Assembly: GCA_900540985.1 (NCBI GenBank)
Contig: UQIC01000022.1
Location: 1-33,607 of the forward strand
DNA: 33,607 bases
Source: an uncultured Collinsella sp.
GTDB lineage: Bacteria > Actinomycetota > Coriobacteriia > Coriobacteriales > Coriobacteriaceae
Direction of reading: 5' to 3'
How positions within the stretch are numbered: the stretch's first letter is position 1; every line of letters begins with the position of its first letter. A program made the translations under genes and the position numbers. This document shows positions 13,428 through 22,197 of this stretch, one piece after another. The notes below the pieces were generated by a model that was not told where the DNA came from, searched no databases, and saw only the letters and a program-made list of their open reading frames with translations.

Positions 13428-14274
13428 ACTTTGCCGAAATAACCGGCACCGTGATCTGCGTCACGTAGGTCGCGGGGTCGTCGCTGATGATGTCATCGAT
13501 CAGGGCAATCTCGCGCGATGGACCGGCGGGTGTCAGGTTATGTTCGCGCATATAGCCGAGCAGCTGCTTATAGCGCGGGCCCGCTTGCCCGTGCGTGCCG
13601 CGGAAACTTATGGTCAGGCAGCGCGCGGCGGTTCGCGTCTCGACGTCGCCCACGTAATCATCGGTGTCATCGAGCAGCAAAAAGACCTCGTCGTAGCCAT
13701 CAAAGTCGCCGGCTGCGAGGCGCTCGGCGCTAATCCCGACGCCTAAGTTGCCCAGAAAGACAAAGGTCTCGTGCTGGCCCTTCTGCAGCTGACGAATCTG
13801 CCACTCTAGCGCATAGGCGTCGGTAGGGTTGACGCGTTCGCGCAACACGGCGCAGCGAAGCTCGGGCGCATCGATTGTGCAAATGGTATTGAGCTCGATG
13901 TTCAAGGCATTGTGCAGCAGAGCAAGCCGGTTATCGATCTTGCGCGACACACGCTCCAGCTCACGTCGTTTGCGCTCGATGAGCTTTTGCTGCTGAGCCA
14001 GCTGCCGCTGCATAAGGTTCACGTCGCGCGTGGTCACAAACTCACGGATTTGCGCGAGCGGTAAGTCGAGAACACGCAGATGACTGATGGTATTGAGGGT
14101 GGAGAGCTGCCGCGATCCGTAGTAGCGGTACCCACTTGCCGGATCGATGTGCGCCGGGTCCAGCAAGCCCATCTGCTCGTAATGGCGCAACGTGCCCACG
14201 CTCAGGTTAAACAGGCGTGCCACTTCACCAATGCGGAGCAGGCCCTCAGTATGTTCACTTGGCGTGTCGGTCAC
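13426..14274 (-). CDS. MerR-family regulator with GyrI-like effector domain
   Basis: 282 residues. The N-terminal MerR winged helix reads L-R-I-G-E-V-A-R-L-F-N-L-S-V-G-T-L-R-H-Y-E-Q-M-G-L-L (residues ~12-37), followed by the wing S-G-Y-R-Y-Y. A coiled-coil dimerisation helix (~80-115, rich in Q, R, K, E) leads to a C-terminal GyrI-like/BmrR-type small-molecule domain (~125-280). BmrR-type proteins sense hydrophobic drugs and activate exporters. The GTG start follows GAAAGGAG. It is the second gene of an operon 56 bp behind the MATE exporter, whose promoter carries a MerR-type dyad. The exporter is therefore the likely target, with autoregulation through the shared promoter. Family is sure; inducer is unknown. 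Confidence 0.9.
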   Translation of the reverse strand: MTDTPSEHTEGLLRIGEVARLFNLSVGTLRHYEQMGLLDPAHIDPASGYRYYGSRQLSTLNTISHLRVLDLPLAQIREFVTTRDVNLMQRQLAQQQKLIERKRRELERVSRKIDNRLALLHNALNIELNTICTIDAPELRCAVLRERVNPTDAYALEWQIRQLQKGQHETFVFLGNLGVGISAERLAAGDFDGYDEVFLLLDDTDDYVGDVETRTAARCLTISFRGTHGQAGPRYKQLLGYMREHNLTPAGPSREIALIDDIISDDPATYVTQITVPVISAK

Positions 14275-14330
14275 AGGACCGCTCCTTTCGGTAAAAAGCA
14301 GGGGAGGGGCGTCAGACTCGCGTCGCCCCG

Positions 14331-15677
14331 CTACGCTGCCAACTTGTCAAAAGCCCCGCGTCGGTTGAGCACGGTAAACGCGACAACACAGATGACCGCC
14401 GACAAAATCGATCCGCACGGCGAGGCGATACCCATGGGAAACAACGTATCGGAATAGGCGTTCGACAGCAGCCACGCGCCCGGCACGCGAATGAGCGCCA
14501 CGGCTAGCACGTTGTGCGCAAAGCCGATGTAGCTCTTGCCGTATGCAGCGAAAAAGCCGCTAAAGCAAATGTGGATGCCGGCAAAAATCGCGTCGAAAAT
14601 ATAGCTGCGCATATAGCCGGTACCGGCCGCGACCACCGCGGGGTCCTTGGCAAAAAAGCCGATAAACGCCGGTGCCACCAGCCACATCAGCACCGTGATC
14701 AGGCAGCCGTACACCACCGAGATGGTCATGGCGTTTTTGAGTACCTGACGCGCGCGGTCGCCCTTGCCCGCGCCGGCGTTTTGCGCCGTGAGTGCACTGA
14801 CGGTGGCGCCCATGGAACTCGGCACAATGAACAAGAAGCTGATCATCTTCTCGACCAGGCCCACGGCGGCGGCGTCGACGAGCCCTCGGTGGTTGGCGAT
14901 GACGGTGATAAACATAAACGCCACCTGGATGCAGCCGTCCTGCACGGCCACGGGCACGCCGATCTTAAGGATGCTGCCGAGCACCTCGGGCTGGGGGCGC
15001 AGGTCGCTACGCTTAACGTGGATGTTCGTGCGACGGCTCTTGAGCCACACGAGCGCGAGGGCAACGCTTGCCGTCTGGGCGGTTACCGTGCCGAGCGCCG
15101 CACCCACGGGGCCGAGTCCCATGTGGCCGATAAATAGAAAGTCGAGCGCGATGTTGATGATGCACGCCACGCCGATCACGTACATAGGCGAGCGCGAATC
15201 GCCCAGCCCGCGAAAGATGGCCGAAAGAATGTTGTACGCGGCGATAAAGGGAATGCCCATAAAGCAGATACGCAGGTAGGCGGCGGTGCCTTCGACTGCC
15301 TCGGGCGGCGTGCCAATGAGCGCCACAACCTGCGGGCATAGTGCGAGCAGGACGGCGGCCAGCACTACCGAGACACCCATAAACAGCGTGATGGTATTGC
15401 CGATGGCGGTCTCGGCGCGGTCGAAGCGGCGCGAGCCCACGGCGTGGCCGACGATGACCGTCGTTCCCATGGCCAGGCCCACAAGCGTCACAGTAATAAT
15501 GTAGAGCGTCTGCGCGCCATTGCCCACGGCGGTGATGCCGGCGGCGCCACTAAACTGCCCCATCATGTACAGGTCGGCCATGCCGTAGAGCATCTGCAAA
15601 AAGTACGAGAGCATATAAGGCAGGGCAAAGACCGCGATGGTCTTAAGGACATTGCCGCGTGTGAGGTCGTGTTCCAT
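14331..15677 (-). CDS. MATE-family multidrug efflux transporter
   Basis: A 448-residue integral membrane protein with about 12 hydrophobic helices. The typical MATE opening reads P-Y-M-L-S-Y-F-L-Q-M-L-Y-G-M-A-D-L-Y-M-M, and the first-half motif is V-G-N-G-A-Q-T-L, then A-M-G-T-T-V-I-V-G. The second half repeats this architecture (I-G-V-P-V-A-V-Q-D-G, then G-L-V-E-K-M-I-S-F). MATE proteins export cationic drugs or metabolites in exchange for Na+ or H+. The ATG lies in CCCATGG, with only a weak ribosome site upstream. The MerR-type regulator follows in the same operon. The short C-terminus, N-R-R-G-A-F-D-K-L, is normal. Substrate cannot be read from sequence. Confidence 0.92.
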   Translation of the reverse strand: MEHDLTRGNVLKTIAVFALPYMLSYFLQMLYGMADLYMMGQFSGAAGITAVGNGAQTLYIITVTLVGLAMGTTVIVGHAVGSRRFDRAETAIGNTITLFMGVSVVLAAVLLALCPQVVALIGTPPEAVEGTAAYLRICFMGIPFIAAYNILSAIFRGLGDSRSPMYVIGVACIINIALDFLFIGHMGLGPVGAALGTVTAQTASVALALVWLKSRRTNIHVKRSDLRPQPEVLGSILKIGVPVAVQDGCIQVAFMFITVIANHRGLVDAAAVGLVEKMISFLFIVPSSMGATVSALTAQNAGAGKGDRARQVLKNAMTISVVYGCLITVLMWLVAPAFIGFFAKDPAVVAAGTGYMRSYIFDAIFAGIHICFSGFFAAYGKSYIGFAHNVLAVALIRVPGAWLLSNAYSDTLFPMGIASPCGSILSAVICVVAFTVLNRRGAFDKLAA

Positions 15678-15717
15678 GGGCGGGGCTTTCTGGCTTGGTT
15701 CGTTTGGCTACCAGTGT

Positions 15718-15748
15718 AGTGAAAACCCTACAACGATTGTAGAGTCAA
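15718..15748 (-). promoter_or_regulatory. MerR-type promoter of the MATE operon
   Basis: On the minus strand TTGACT (-35, 15743-15748) is separated by 19 bp from a TTCACT -10-like box (15718-15723). The spacer holds the dyad CTACAA-TCG-TTGTAG (15728-15742). A long 19-bp spacer with a central dyad is the hallmark of MerR-activated promoters, and the operon encodes a MerR-family protein. Confidence 0.75.
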
Positions 15749-15784
15749 GGTTTGTGATGACGCCGGAGCGAAAAAGTCTCGCGC

Positions 15785-15897
15785 ACCATTATTCCGAGTG
15801 AATATGGACACACATCACGAGAACTCGCCGCCGGCGCTAACCTTGCAGAAAACGATTTCGGAATACTTGACACCATTATTCGGCGCGCAATAATACG
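15785..15897. promoter_or_regulatory. Upstream region of ABC exporter with repeated ACCATTATTC boxes
   Basis: ACCATTATTC occurs twice, near 15786 and 15870. Each copy begins a small dyad (CCATTATTC with GAATATGG; ATTATT with AATAAT). Between them GAAAACGATTTC (15848-15859) has the GAAA-N-CG-N-TTTC form of LacI-family sites. These lie between the divergent MATE and ABC operons and may be regulator sites. Assignment is tentative. Confidence 0.35.
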
Positions 15898-15935
15898 TGC
15901 GTTTGCGAACAACGTTTGATGGGGGTTGAACCTGC

Positions 15936-17765
15936 GTGCGCAATCTCAAAATACTGTTTTCCTATCTAGGGGCATACCGTCGCGATGCCATCCTCGGCGT
16001 GTTCTTTGTGTCGGTCGAGACGGTGCTCGAGCTGTTTATCCCGGTCATCATGGCCAACATCATCGATGTGGGCGTGCCTGCGGGTGATATCAACTACATG
16101 CTGCTGCAGGGCGCGTACATGTTGGTGTGTGCTGCGCTTTCGCTGGTACTGGGCTTGGGTTATGCCCGCACGTCCGCCCGCGTTGCCTCGGGCCTAGGCG
16201 CTAACCTGCGCGAGGCCGAGTACAAAAAGATTCAAACGCTCGCCTTTGGTAACCTGGACAACTACGACGCCAGCTCGCTCGTCACCCGCATGACCACGGA
16301 CATCACCGTTATCCAAAATGCTGTGGGCAACGGCTTTCGCCCTATGGTGCGCGGCCCGGTGACGCTTATCGTCGGCCTTATCTACGCGCTGATGCTGTCG
16401 CGCCCGCTCGCCACCGTCTTTGCGATCATCTTGCCCGTGCTGGCAATCGTGCTGGGCGTCATCACCTATCGCGTGAGCCCGCTCTACCGCCAACTCCAGA
16501 CCTCGATGGACCACCTCAACGGCGTGGTACAGGAAGACCTCACCGCCGTGCGTGCCGTCAAGGCCTACGTTCGTACCGAGCACGAGGAGGCCAAGTTCGA
16601 CGCAGTCAATACCGAGCTTGCGCGCACTGCGACAAAGACCTTTGGCAGCGCGGTGCTCAACCTGCCGGTGTTTCAGCTGTCGATGTACGTGGCTGCGCTC
16701 TCCATCCTGTGGATTGGCGGCCGCATGATTCTCGCCGGCAAGCTGGGCGTGGGCTCGCTCACGGGCTTTATGAGCTACGTGCTGCTGATCATGAATTCGC
16801 TCATGATGATTTCTAACGTGTTTTTGCTGCTCACGCGCGCTCTTACGAGTGTGGGCCGTATCGCCGAGGTGCTCGATGAGGAACCCTTTATCGCCAACCC
16901 CGCGGGAGACCTCGCGATTGCGGCACCAGCGGACGGCAGTATCGAGTTTCGCGACGTTTCCTTTAAATACCGCGCGGATGCAGACGAGGATGTGCTCGAG
17001 CATATCGACCTTCGCATCGAGAGCGGCTCGACGGTGGGCATCCTCGGCGGTACGGGATCGGGCAAGAGCTCGCTTGTGCAGCTGATTGCGCGCCTGTACG
17101 ACGCTACCGAGGGCGCCGTGCTTGTGGGCGGACGTGACGTGCGTGACTACGACCTCGCGACCCTACGCGACGCCGTGGGCATTGTGCTGCAAAAGAATGT
17201 GCTGTTCACGGGCACCGTGCGCGAAAACCTGCAGTGGGGTAATCCGCAGGCGTCGGACGATGAGCTCCTCGCGGCTTGCCGCGCGGCGTGCGTGGACGAG
17301 TTCCTTGATCGCATCGGCGGGCTGGACGGCGAGTTGGGCCAAGGCGGCGCCGGTGTCTCGGGTGGCCAGAAGCAACGCCTGTGCATCGCGCGCACGCTGC
17401 TCAAGCATCCGCGCGTGCTCATTTTTGATGACTCCACCAGCGCGGTCGATATGGCGACCGACGCAAAGATTCGCGAGCACATCGCTCGGATTCCCGATGC
17501 GACCGTGCTCATCATCGCCCAGCGCATCGCGAGTGTCATGGATGCCGATCGCATTGTGGTGCTGGACGACGGTCGTGTCCACGGCGTGGGCACGCACGAG
17601 GAACTGCTAGCGGGCGACAACATATACCAGGAGATTTACGCCTCGCAGATGGAGTGTGCGGGGAACGCGTGCACCGGCGACGGCAGCGATGATGACTGCG
17701 CGAAGGATCCGTTTTCCTCCGTCGTATGCGGATCACCCTTGGAAGGGGGTGAGCGCCATGCCTAA
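15936..17765 (+). CDS. ABC exporter half-transporter, degenerate-site subunit
   Basis: 609 residues: a six-helix type IV (ABC exporter) membrane domain (~1-320), then a nucleotide-binding domain. Walker A is G-G-T-G-S-G-K-S (371-378), the signature V-S-G-G-Q-K-Q-R, and Walker B V-L-I-F-D-D-S-T-S-A-V-D, where D499 replaces the catalytic Glu. This is the non-canonical site seen in one half of heterodimeric exporters such as BmrCD, LmrCD and TM287/288. The GTG start follows GGGGG. The next gene overlaps by 8 bp and supplies the canonical half. A polar tail of about 35 residues (N-A-C-T-G-D-G-S-D-D-D-C) extends past the NBD. Substrates are often drugs or lipids; none can be assigned here. Confidence 0.93.
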   Translation: MRNLKILFSYLGAYRRDAILGVFFVSVETVLELFIPVIMANIIDVGVPAGDINYMLLQGAYMLVCAALSLVLGLGYARTSARVASGLGANLREAEYKKIQTLAFGNLDNYDASSLVTRMTTDITVIQNAVGNGFRPMVRGPVTLIVGLIYALMLSRPLATVFAIILPVLAIVLGVITYRVSPLYRQLQTSMDHLNGVVQEDLTAVRAVKAYVRTEHEEAKFDAVNTELARTATKTFGSAVLNLPVFQLSMYVAALSILWIGGRMILAGKLGVGSLTGFMSYVLLIMNSLMMISNVFLLLTRALTSVGRIAEVLDEEPFIANPAGDLAIAAPADGSIEFRDVSFKYRADADEDVLEHIDLRIESGSTVGILGGTGSGKSSLVQLIARLYDATEGAVLVGGRDVRDYDLATLRDAVGIVLQKNVLFTGTVRENLQWGNPQASDDELLAACRAACVDEFLDRIGGLDGELGQGGAGVSGGQKQRLCIARTLLKHPRVLIFDDSTSAVDMATDAKIREHIARIPDATVLIIAQRIASVMDADRIVVLDDGRVHGVGTHEELLAGDNIYQEIYASQMECAGNACTGDGSDDDCAKDPFSSVVCGSPLEGGERHA

Positions 17766-19656
17766 GACCGCAGCCCAAGCACGCCCGGCCGACCTCAAGC
17801 GCACTGTACGCCGCTTGCTCTCCTACATGGGGCATGCCAAGTTCTCGTTGCTCGCGGTGGGTGTGCTCGCCTCCGTCGCCGCCATCGCGAGCCTCGCCGG
17901 CACCTACATGGTGCGCCCCATCGTTAACGGCTTGGCTACGGGCGGGGAGGAACTGCTCGCCAAGCAGGTCATCCTGACGGCGATCATCTACGCCGCGGGC
18001 GTGCTCTCGGCCCTGGGCTACTCACAGATCATGGTGCGCGCGGCCCAACACGTGGTGTCCGATATTCGCCGCGACCTGTTCGCGCACATCCAGACGCTGC
18101 CGCTCAGTTATTTTGACAGCACGCGCTCGGGCGACATCATGAGTTTTTTCACCAACGACGTCGACACCGTCTCCGAGGCGCTTAACAACAGCTTTGCCAA
18201 CGTGATTCAGGCCGCCATTCAGGTTGTGGGCACCACGGCTATGCTCATCATCCTTAACTGGCAGCTCACGATTATCACACTCGTGTGCGATGCGGCCATT
18301 GTGCTGTATGCGCGCTACTCGGGCGCGCGCTCTAAGCGTTTCTTTGCTGCCCAGCAGGCATCGCTTGGCGACCTGGACGGATATATCGAAGAGATGGTCT
18401 CGGGTCAAAAGGTCATCAAGGTCTTTAACCGTGAGGCGGCGAATGTCGCCGGCTTTGCCTGCCGCAACGACGAGCTTCGCCGCACCGGCACCGCCGCCGT
18501 GAGCTATGCCAACTCCATGGTGCCCATGACCGTCGTGATTGGCTACGTCAACTATGCCATCGTCGCCGTGGCGGGCGGCATGCTCTGCATCAAGGGGCTC
18601 GCCGATGTGGGCGCACTTGCAAGCTACCTGGTCTTTGTGCGCCAGGCCGCCATGCCCATCAACCAGTTTACGCAGCTCGGCAACTTCTTGCTCAACGCGT
18701 TGGCCGGTGCCGAGCGCCTGTTTGCGGCTATGGACCTTGAGCCCGAGGTGGACGAGGGCTGCGTGGAGCTGGTGCAGACGGGCGATGCCGCGTGGGCGTG
18801 GAAAATTCCCGAGGGCCAGGGCGTGGGCGTCTACGGGCACCTGCATGACGTGGCAGCCGTTGATGAGTCGGGCCGCGCGGTGGCCGCCGACGGCACCGAG
18901 CTCACGTGCGGCTTGGTCCCGCTTGCCGGCGACGTGCGCTTCCATGCCGTGGACTTTTCCTACGTGCCGGGCGCCCGCGTGCTCACGGACCTCAACCTGT
19001 TTGCCAAGCCGGGGCAAAAGATTGCGTTTGTGGGCTCCACGGGTGCCGGCAAGACGACCATTACCAACCTCATCAACCGCTTCTACGAGGTCGATGACGG
19101 CGAGATCACGTACGACGGCATCGACGTCAAGCACATTGCCAAGGCCAGCCTGCGCGGGTCGCTCGGCATTGTGCTGCAGGACACGCACCTGTTTAGCGGC
19201 ACCATTGCGCAGAACATCCGCTTTGGCAAGCTCGACGCGACCGACGAGGAGGTGCGCGCCGCTGCCGAGGCCGCCTGCGCCGACTCGTTTATCCGCCGCC
19301 TGCCGCGGGGCTACGACACATCGGTCACGGCCGACGGCGCCAACCTGTCGCAGGGTCAGCGTCAGCTGCTCGCCATCGCGCGCGTGGCCGTCGCCGATCC
19401 GCCGGTGCTCATCCTGGACGAGGCCACGAGTTCCATCGACACGCGTACCGAAAAGCTCATCGAGCGCGGTATGGACCGCATCATGCGCGGTCGCACCACG
19501 TTTATGATCGCGCACCGCCTGTCCACTGTCCGCGACGCCGACGCCATCATGGTCCTCGAACACGGCCGCATCATCGAGCGCGGCACGCACGAAGAGCTGC
19601 TCGCCCAGCACGGCGAGTACTGGCAGCTGGCGCATGGCTTAAAAGAGCTGGATTAA
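17758..19656 (+). CDS. ABC exporter half-transporter, canonical subunit
   Basis: 632 residues with a six-helix membrane domain and an NBD. Walker A is G-S-T-G-A-G-K-T (426-433), the signature L-S-Q-G-Q-R-Q, and Walker B L-I-L-D-E-A-T-S-S-I-D (D554, E555 intact). An inserted stretch of about 60 residues between the membrane domain and NBD (from E-L-V-Q-T-G-D-A-A-W to T-C-G-L-V-P) makes this half longer than its partner, as in BmrD/LmrD-like subunits. The ATG at 17758 follows GGAAGGGGG and overlaps the end of the first half by 8 bp, which implies translational coupling. An upstream in-frame start at 17656 would lie deep in the previous gene. Together they form one heterodimeric exporter. Confidence 0.93.
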   Translation: MPKTAAQARPADLKRTVRRLLSYMGHAKFSLLAVGVLASVAAIASLAGTYMVRPIVNGLATGGEELLAKQVILTAIIYAAGVLSALGYSQIMVRAAQHVVSDIRRDLFAHIQTLPLSYFDSTRSGDIMSFFTNDVDTVSEALNNSFANVIQAAIQVVGTTAMLIILNWQLTIITLVCDAAIVLYARYSGARSKRFFAAQQASLGDLDGYIEEMVSGQKVIKVFNREAANVAGFACRNDELRRTGTAAVSYANSMVPMTVVIGYVNYAIVAVAGGMLCIKGLADVGALASYLVFVRQAAMPINQFTQLGNFLLNALAGAERLFAAMDLEPEVDEGCVELVQTGDAAWAWKIPEGQGVGVYGHLHDVAAVDESGRAVAADGTELTCGLVPLAGDVRFHAVDFSYVPGARVLTDLNLFAKPGQKIAFVGSTGAGKTTITNLINRFYEVDDGEITYDGIDVKHIAKASLRGSLGIVLQDTHLFSGTIAQNIRFGKLDATDEEVRAAAEAACADSFIRRLPRGYDTSVTADGANLSQGQRQLLAIARVAVADPPVLILDEATSSIDTRTEKLIERGMDRIMRGRTTFMIAHRLSTVRDADAIMVLEHGRIIERGTHEELLAQHGEYWQLAHGLKELD

Positions 19657-19700
19657 CCCGTTCGAGCACGATGCTTTGATCCCTCCGTGCCCCTCACCTC

Positions 19701-19768
19701 AAACCATCACAACATTCGGCGTTTTTTGCCAAAATCGGGAAAAGCATCGAATGTTGTGATGGTTTTTC
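19701..19768. repeat. CCATCACAACATTCG palindromic repeat, copy 1
   Basis: AAACCATCACAACATTCG (19701-19718) and its complement (19748-19765) flank a 29-bp spacer with a TTTTTTGCC core. TTTC follows, so it may terminate the ABC operon. Copies 2 and 3 are at 20945-21005 and 25078-25135. Confidence 0.85.
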
Positions 19769-19866
19769 TGCCGCTCGACCGGGCGGAATCGCTTTCTTGC
19801 GCACGAAGGTGTGCGGACCCGTGGGCAGGGGAATAAGGTTGGTTATCCGACTCCATTGGAGGGCCC

Positions 19867-20904
19867 ATGGACCTGCCGATCGTCCTGTCCCATAAGACTG
19901 CCTGGCTGTACCACAACGTGGCGCGCCCGTCCGAGCCGCTCTCGCGAGCAAGCAGCCTATACGATGAGGACTCGCTTGCTAACGAGGCGGAACCGACCGC
20001 GAACCTGCCCAAATTGGGACTCGATGCCAAGGGACTGAGGGCTTCAACGGCAGTTGGGATCGTTACCGACTATCTGGTCTCGATCGGTATTCCACGAGAA
20101 GAGCTCGATCATATCGACACGCTCGTCAACTTCGATTTTGAGCGTTCGACGCCGGCTGGATTTAGGTGCCACGTGTTTGGGGCGCCGGTACCTCCAGGCC
20201 ATCTTATCGAGGTGACAGAGGGCCTTCTGGTGGTTGATGAGGCCATGTGCTTTGTCCAAGCGGGTTCGTGGATGAGCGAACCCGAGCAGCTGGAATATGG
20301 GTATGAAATCTGCGCCCGATACCATTTGAATCATCTGTCGACAGGCGATTATATCGAGATGGGGCAGAGGTATACCGTTGCCGACTTGATTGCCTATTGC
20401 AATGAGAACCGATCTCGTCAGGGGGCTATACGCGCGGCCGCCGCGCTCAAGCGCGTGCACGATGGCGCGCGGTCGCCCATGGAGACGGCCACCGCAATCA
20501 TGGTCGTAGCAAAACGTTCCCAGGGCGGGCTGGGATACGCCAAGATCGAGCTCAACCATCGGGTCGATGTTCCCAACGAGTTCAAGTATCTCGCAAAGGC
20601 CGGGTATTTCGAGATCGACGTATATGCGCCTGCGAGCGGTACGGGGATTGAATACAACGGCTCGGACCATCTTGATAAACAGCGCAGCGCGTCGGATGCG
20701 GAGCGTATGACCGTGCTGAGCACGCTGGGCTTTAGGATGATCGTCCTCACTGGGACTCAGTTTGCCCATCAGCTGCAATTGCACCGGGCGATGAACGCCA
20801 TTGCACTCGCTATGGGCCTTAAGTGCGACCGAAGCGAAGCGTTCCAAAAGCGGCAGAACGACCTGCGAGAATTCGTGATCCGGCACTGGAACGGCGGTCT
20901 TTAG
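19867..20904 (+). CDS. DUF559-type (Vsr-like) nuclease-fold protein
   Basis: 345 residues. The C-terminal region has the DUF559/PD-(D/E)XK-like pattern: a conserved R-S-P-M-E-T before it, Y-F-E-I-D-V-Y (candidate acidic residue), G-I-E-Y-N-G-S-D-H, then D-A-E-R-M-T-V-L-S-T-L-G-F and V-L-T-G-T-Q. In relatives the E-Y-N-G is usually E-Y-D-G, so the metal site may be altered. The N-terminal 200 residues resemble the AbiEi-like/DUF559 proteins common in actinobacteria, which usually have no known role. The ATG follows TTGGAGG. The gene stands alone between two same-orientation copies of one palindromic repeat, and codon use is a little less GC-biased than its neighbours, so acquisition by transfer is possible. 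A DNA-repair or defence role is only a guess. Confidence 0.6.
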   Translation: MDLPIVLSHKTAWLYHNVARPSEPLSRASSLYDEDSLANEAEPTANLPKLGLDAKGLRASTAVGIVTDYLVSIGIPREELDHIDTLVNFDFERSTPAGFRCHVFGAPVPPGHLIEVTEGLLVVDEAMCFVQAGSWMSEPEQLEYGYEICARYHLNHLSTGDYIEMGQRYTVADLIAYCNENRSRQGAIRAAAALKRVHDGARSPMETATAIMVVAKRSQGGLGYAKIELNHRVDVPNEFKYLAKAGYFEIDVYAPASGTGIEYNGSDHLDKQRSASDAERMTVLSTLGFRMIVLTGTQFAHQLQLHRAMNAIALAMGLKCDRSEAFQKRQNDLREFVIRHWNGGL

Positions 20905-20944
20905 GGACGCTTTGGTCCTTCTACGGGGCGCTGTGGGCAGGTAA

Positions 20945-21005
20945 ACCATCACAACATTCGACGTTTTTTGCCAAAAACGTGAAAAGCATCGAATGTTGTG
21001 ATGGT
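20945..21005. repeat. CCATCACAACATTCG palindromic repeat, copy 2
   Basis: ACCATCACAACATTCG (20945-20960) and its complement (20990-21005) enclose a spacer nearly identical to copy 1, with a TTTTTTGCC core. It begins 41 bp after the DUF559-like gene. Confidence 0.85.
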
Positions 21006-21137
21006 CTGTGCTGAGGATGGGCTTGGGAAGTCCGTTTTGCTCGAAGCGACCTGTCCTGTCGTACGGGTGTCGGCATGATTCTCTCGTGGGGTATTATGTT
21101 TTCCGAAGAATAAAACGCCGCGTGAGGGGAGGGCTGC

Positions 21138-22193
21138 GTGGACGGGCACGTGCAACATGACGGTTTTGGCCGCGATATCAACTACCTGCGCATTGCCGTT
21201 ACCGACAAGTGCAATTTCCGCTGCATTTACTGCATGCCGGCCGATGGCGTGGCGCCCCGTGCACACGATGAGCTGCTCAGTGCCGAGGAAATCGCCCGCT
21301 TTGTGCGCCTGGTAGCGGGGGAGGGCATTCGCCGCGTGCGCCTGACGGGCGGCGAGCCGCTGGTCAGCCGCCGTATCATCCCGCTCATTCGCGACATCCG
21401 CGCGATTCCGCAGATCGAGGACATCTCGCTTACCACCAACGGTGCCCTGCTGCCCAAGCTGGCGCCGCAGCTCAAAGATGCCGGGCTTAACCGCGTCAAC
21501 ATCTCGCTCGACACACTCGACCCTACGCTGTTTGGAAAGATCACGCGCCTGGGCCGGCTCGAGCAGACCATGGCAGGCATCGACGCGGCGCTGGCTTGGG
21601 GCTTTGAGCCCGTTAAGGTCAACTGCGTTGTTGTGCGCCGGCTCAACCAGGATGTGGCGGCCCTCGCACGGCTGACCGTCGACCGCCCTATCCACCTGCG
21701 CTTTATCGAATACATGCCCATCGGCGACGAGCGCACGAGCTCGCATTGCGCTGTGGACCCGCATGCGCCCGCGCTCAACCCCGAGCTGTGGGACGCGAGC
21801 GACACCGTGCCGAGTGACGAGCTGCGGGCGCGCATCAATGCCGGGGCCGCCGCGACGGGACTGGGCGAGCTCGAGCCGCTCGACATCAACGACGCTCCTG
21901 CCGGCGCGGGTCCTGCGCGCTATTGGCACTTTCCGGGCGCGGCGGGAACGGTTGGCTTTATTAGCGCCATGTCCAACCATTTTTGTGCGAATTGCAACCG
22001 TCTGCGCCTGACGGCCGATGGCAACGTGCGTCCGTGCCTGTTCAGCGATGCCGAGTATTCGGTGCGTGAGGCGCTGCGCCGTGGTGATGATATGCAGGTA
22101 CTTTCGATTTGGCGCGATGCCGTGGCCCACAAACCGCAGGAACACGCGATAATTGAGGGCACGCAACGATTTATGTCCCAAATCGGAGGATGA
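21138..22193 (+). CDS. moaA: GTP 3',8-cyclase MoaA
   Basis: A 351-residue radical SAM enzyme for the first step of molybdenum cofactor synthesis, turning GTP into (8S)-3',8-cyclo-7,8-dihydroguanosine 5'-triphosphate. The N-terminal SAM cluster is C25-x3-C29-x2-C32 (T-D-K-C-N-F-R-C-I-Y-C-M-P). The C-terminal second 4Fe-4S cluster uses C283 and C286 (C-A-N-C-N-R-L-R-L) and C300 (V-R-P-C). The protein ends in the conserved Gly-Gly tail (S-Q-I-G-G). T-G-G-E-P-L and the S-L-D-T strand are as expected. The GTG start follows GAGGGGAGGG. The MoaC-MobB fusion gene begins 4 bp after the stop, so the two are one operon. Confidence 0.96.
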   Translation: MDGHVQHDGFGRDINYLRIAVTDKCNFRCIYCMPADGVAPRAHDELLSAEEIARFVRLVAGEGIRRVRLTGGEPLVSRRIIPLIRDIRAIPQIEDISLTTNGALLPKLAPQLKDAGLNRVNISLDTLDPTLFGKITRLGRLEQTMAGIDAALAWGFEPVKVNCVVVRRLNQDVAALARLTVDRPIHLRFIEYMPIGDERTSSHCAVDPHAPALNPELWDASDTVPSDELRARINAGAAATGLGELEPLDINDAPAGAGPARYWHFPGAAGTVGFISAMSNHFCANCNRLRLTADGNVRPCLFSDAEYSVREALRRGDDMQVLSIWRDAVAHKPQEHAIIEGTQRFMSQIGG

Positions 22194-22197
22194 TCAT

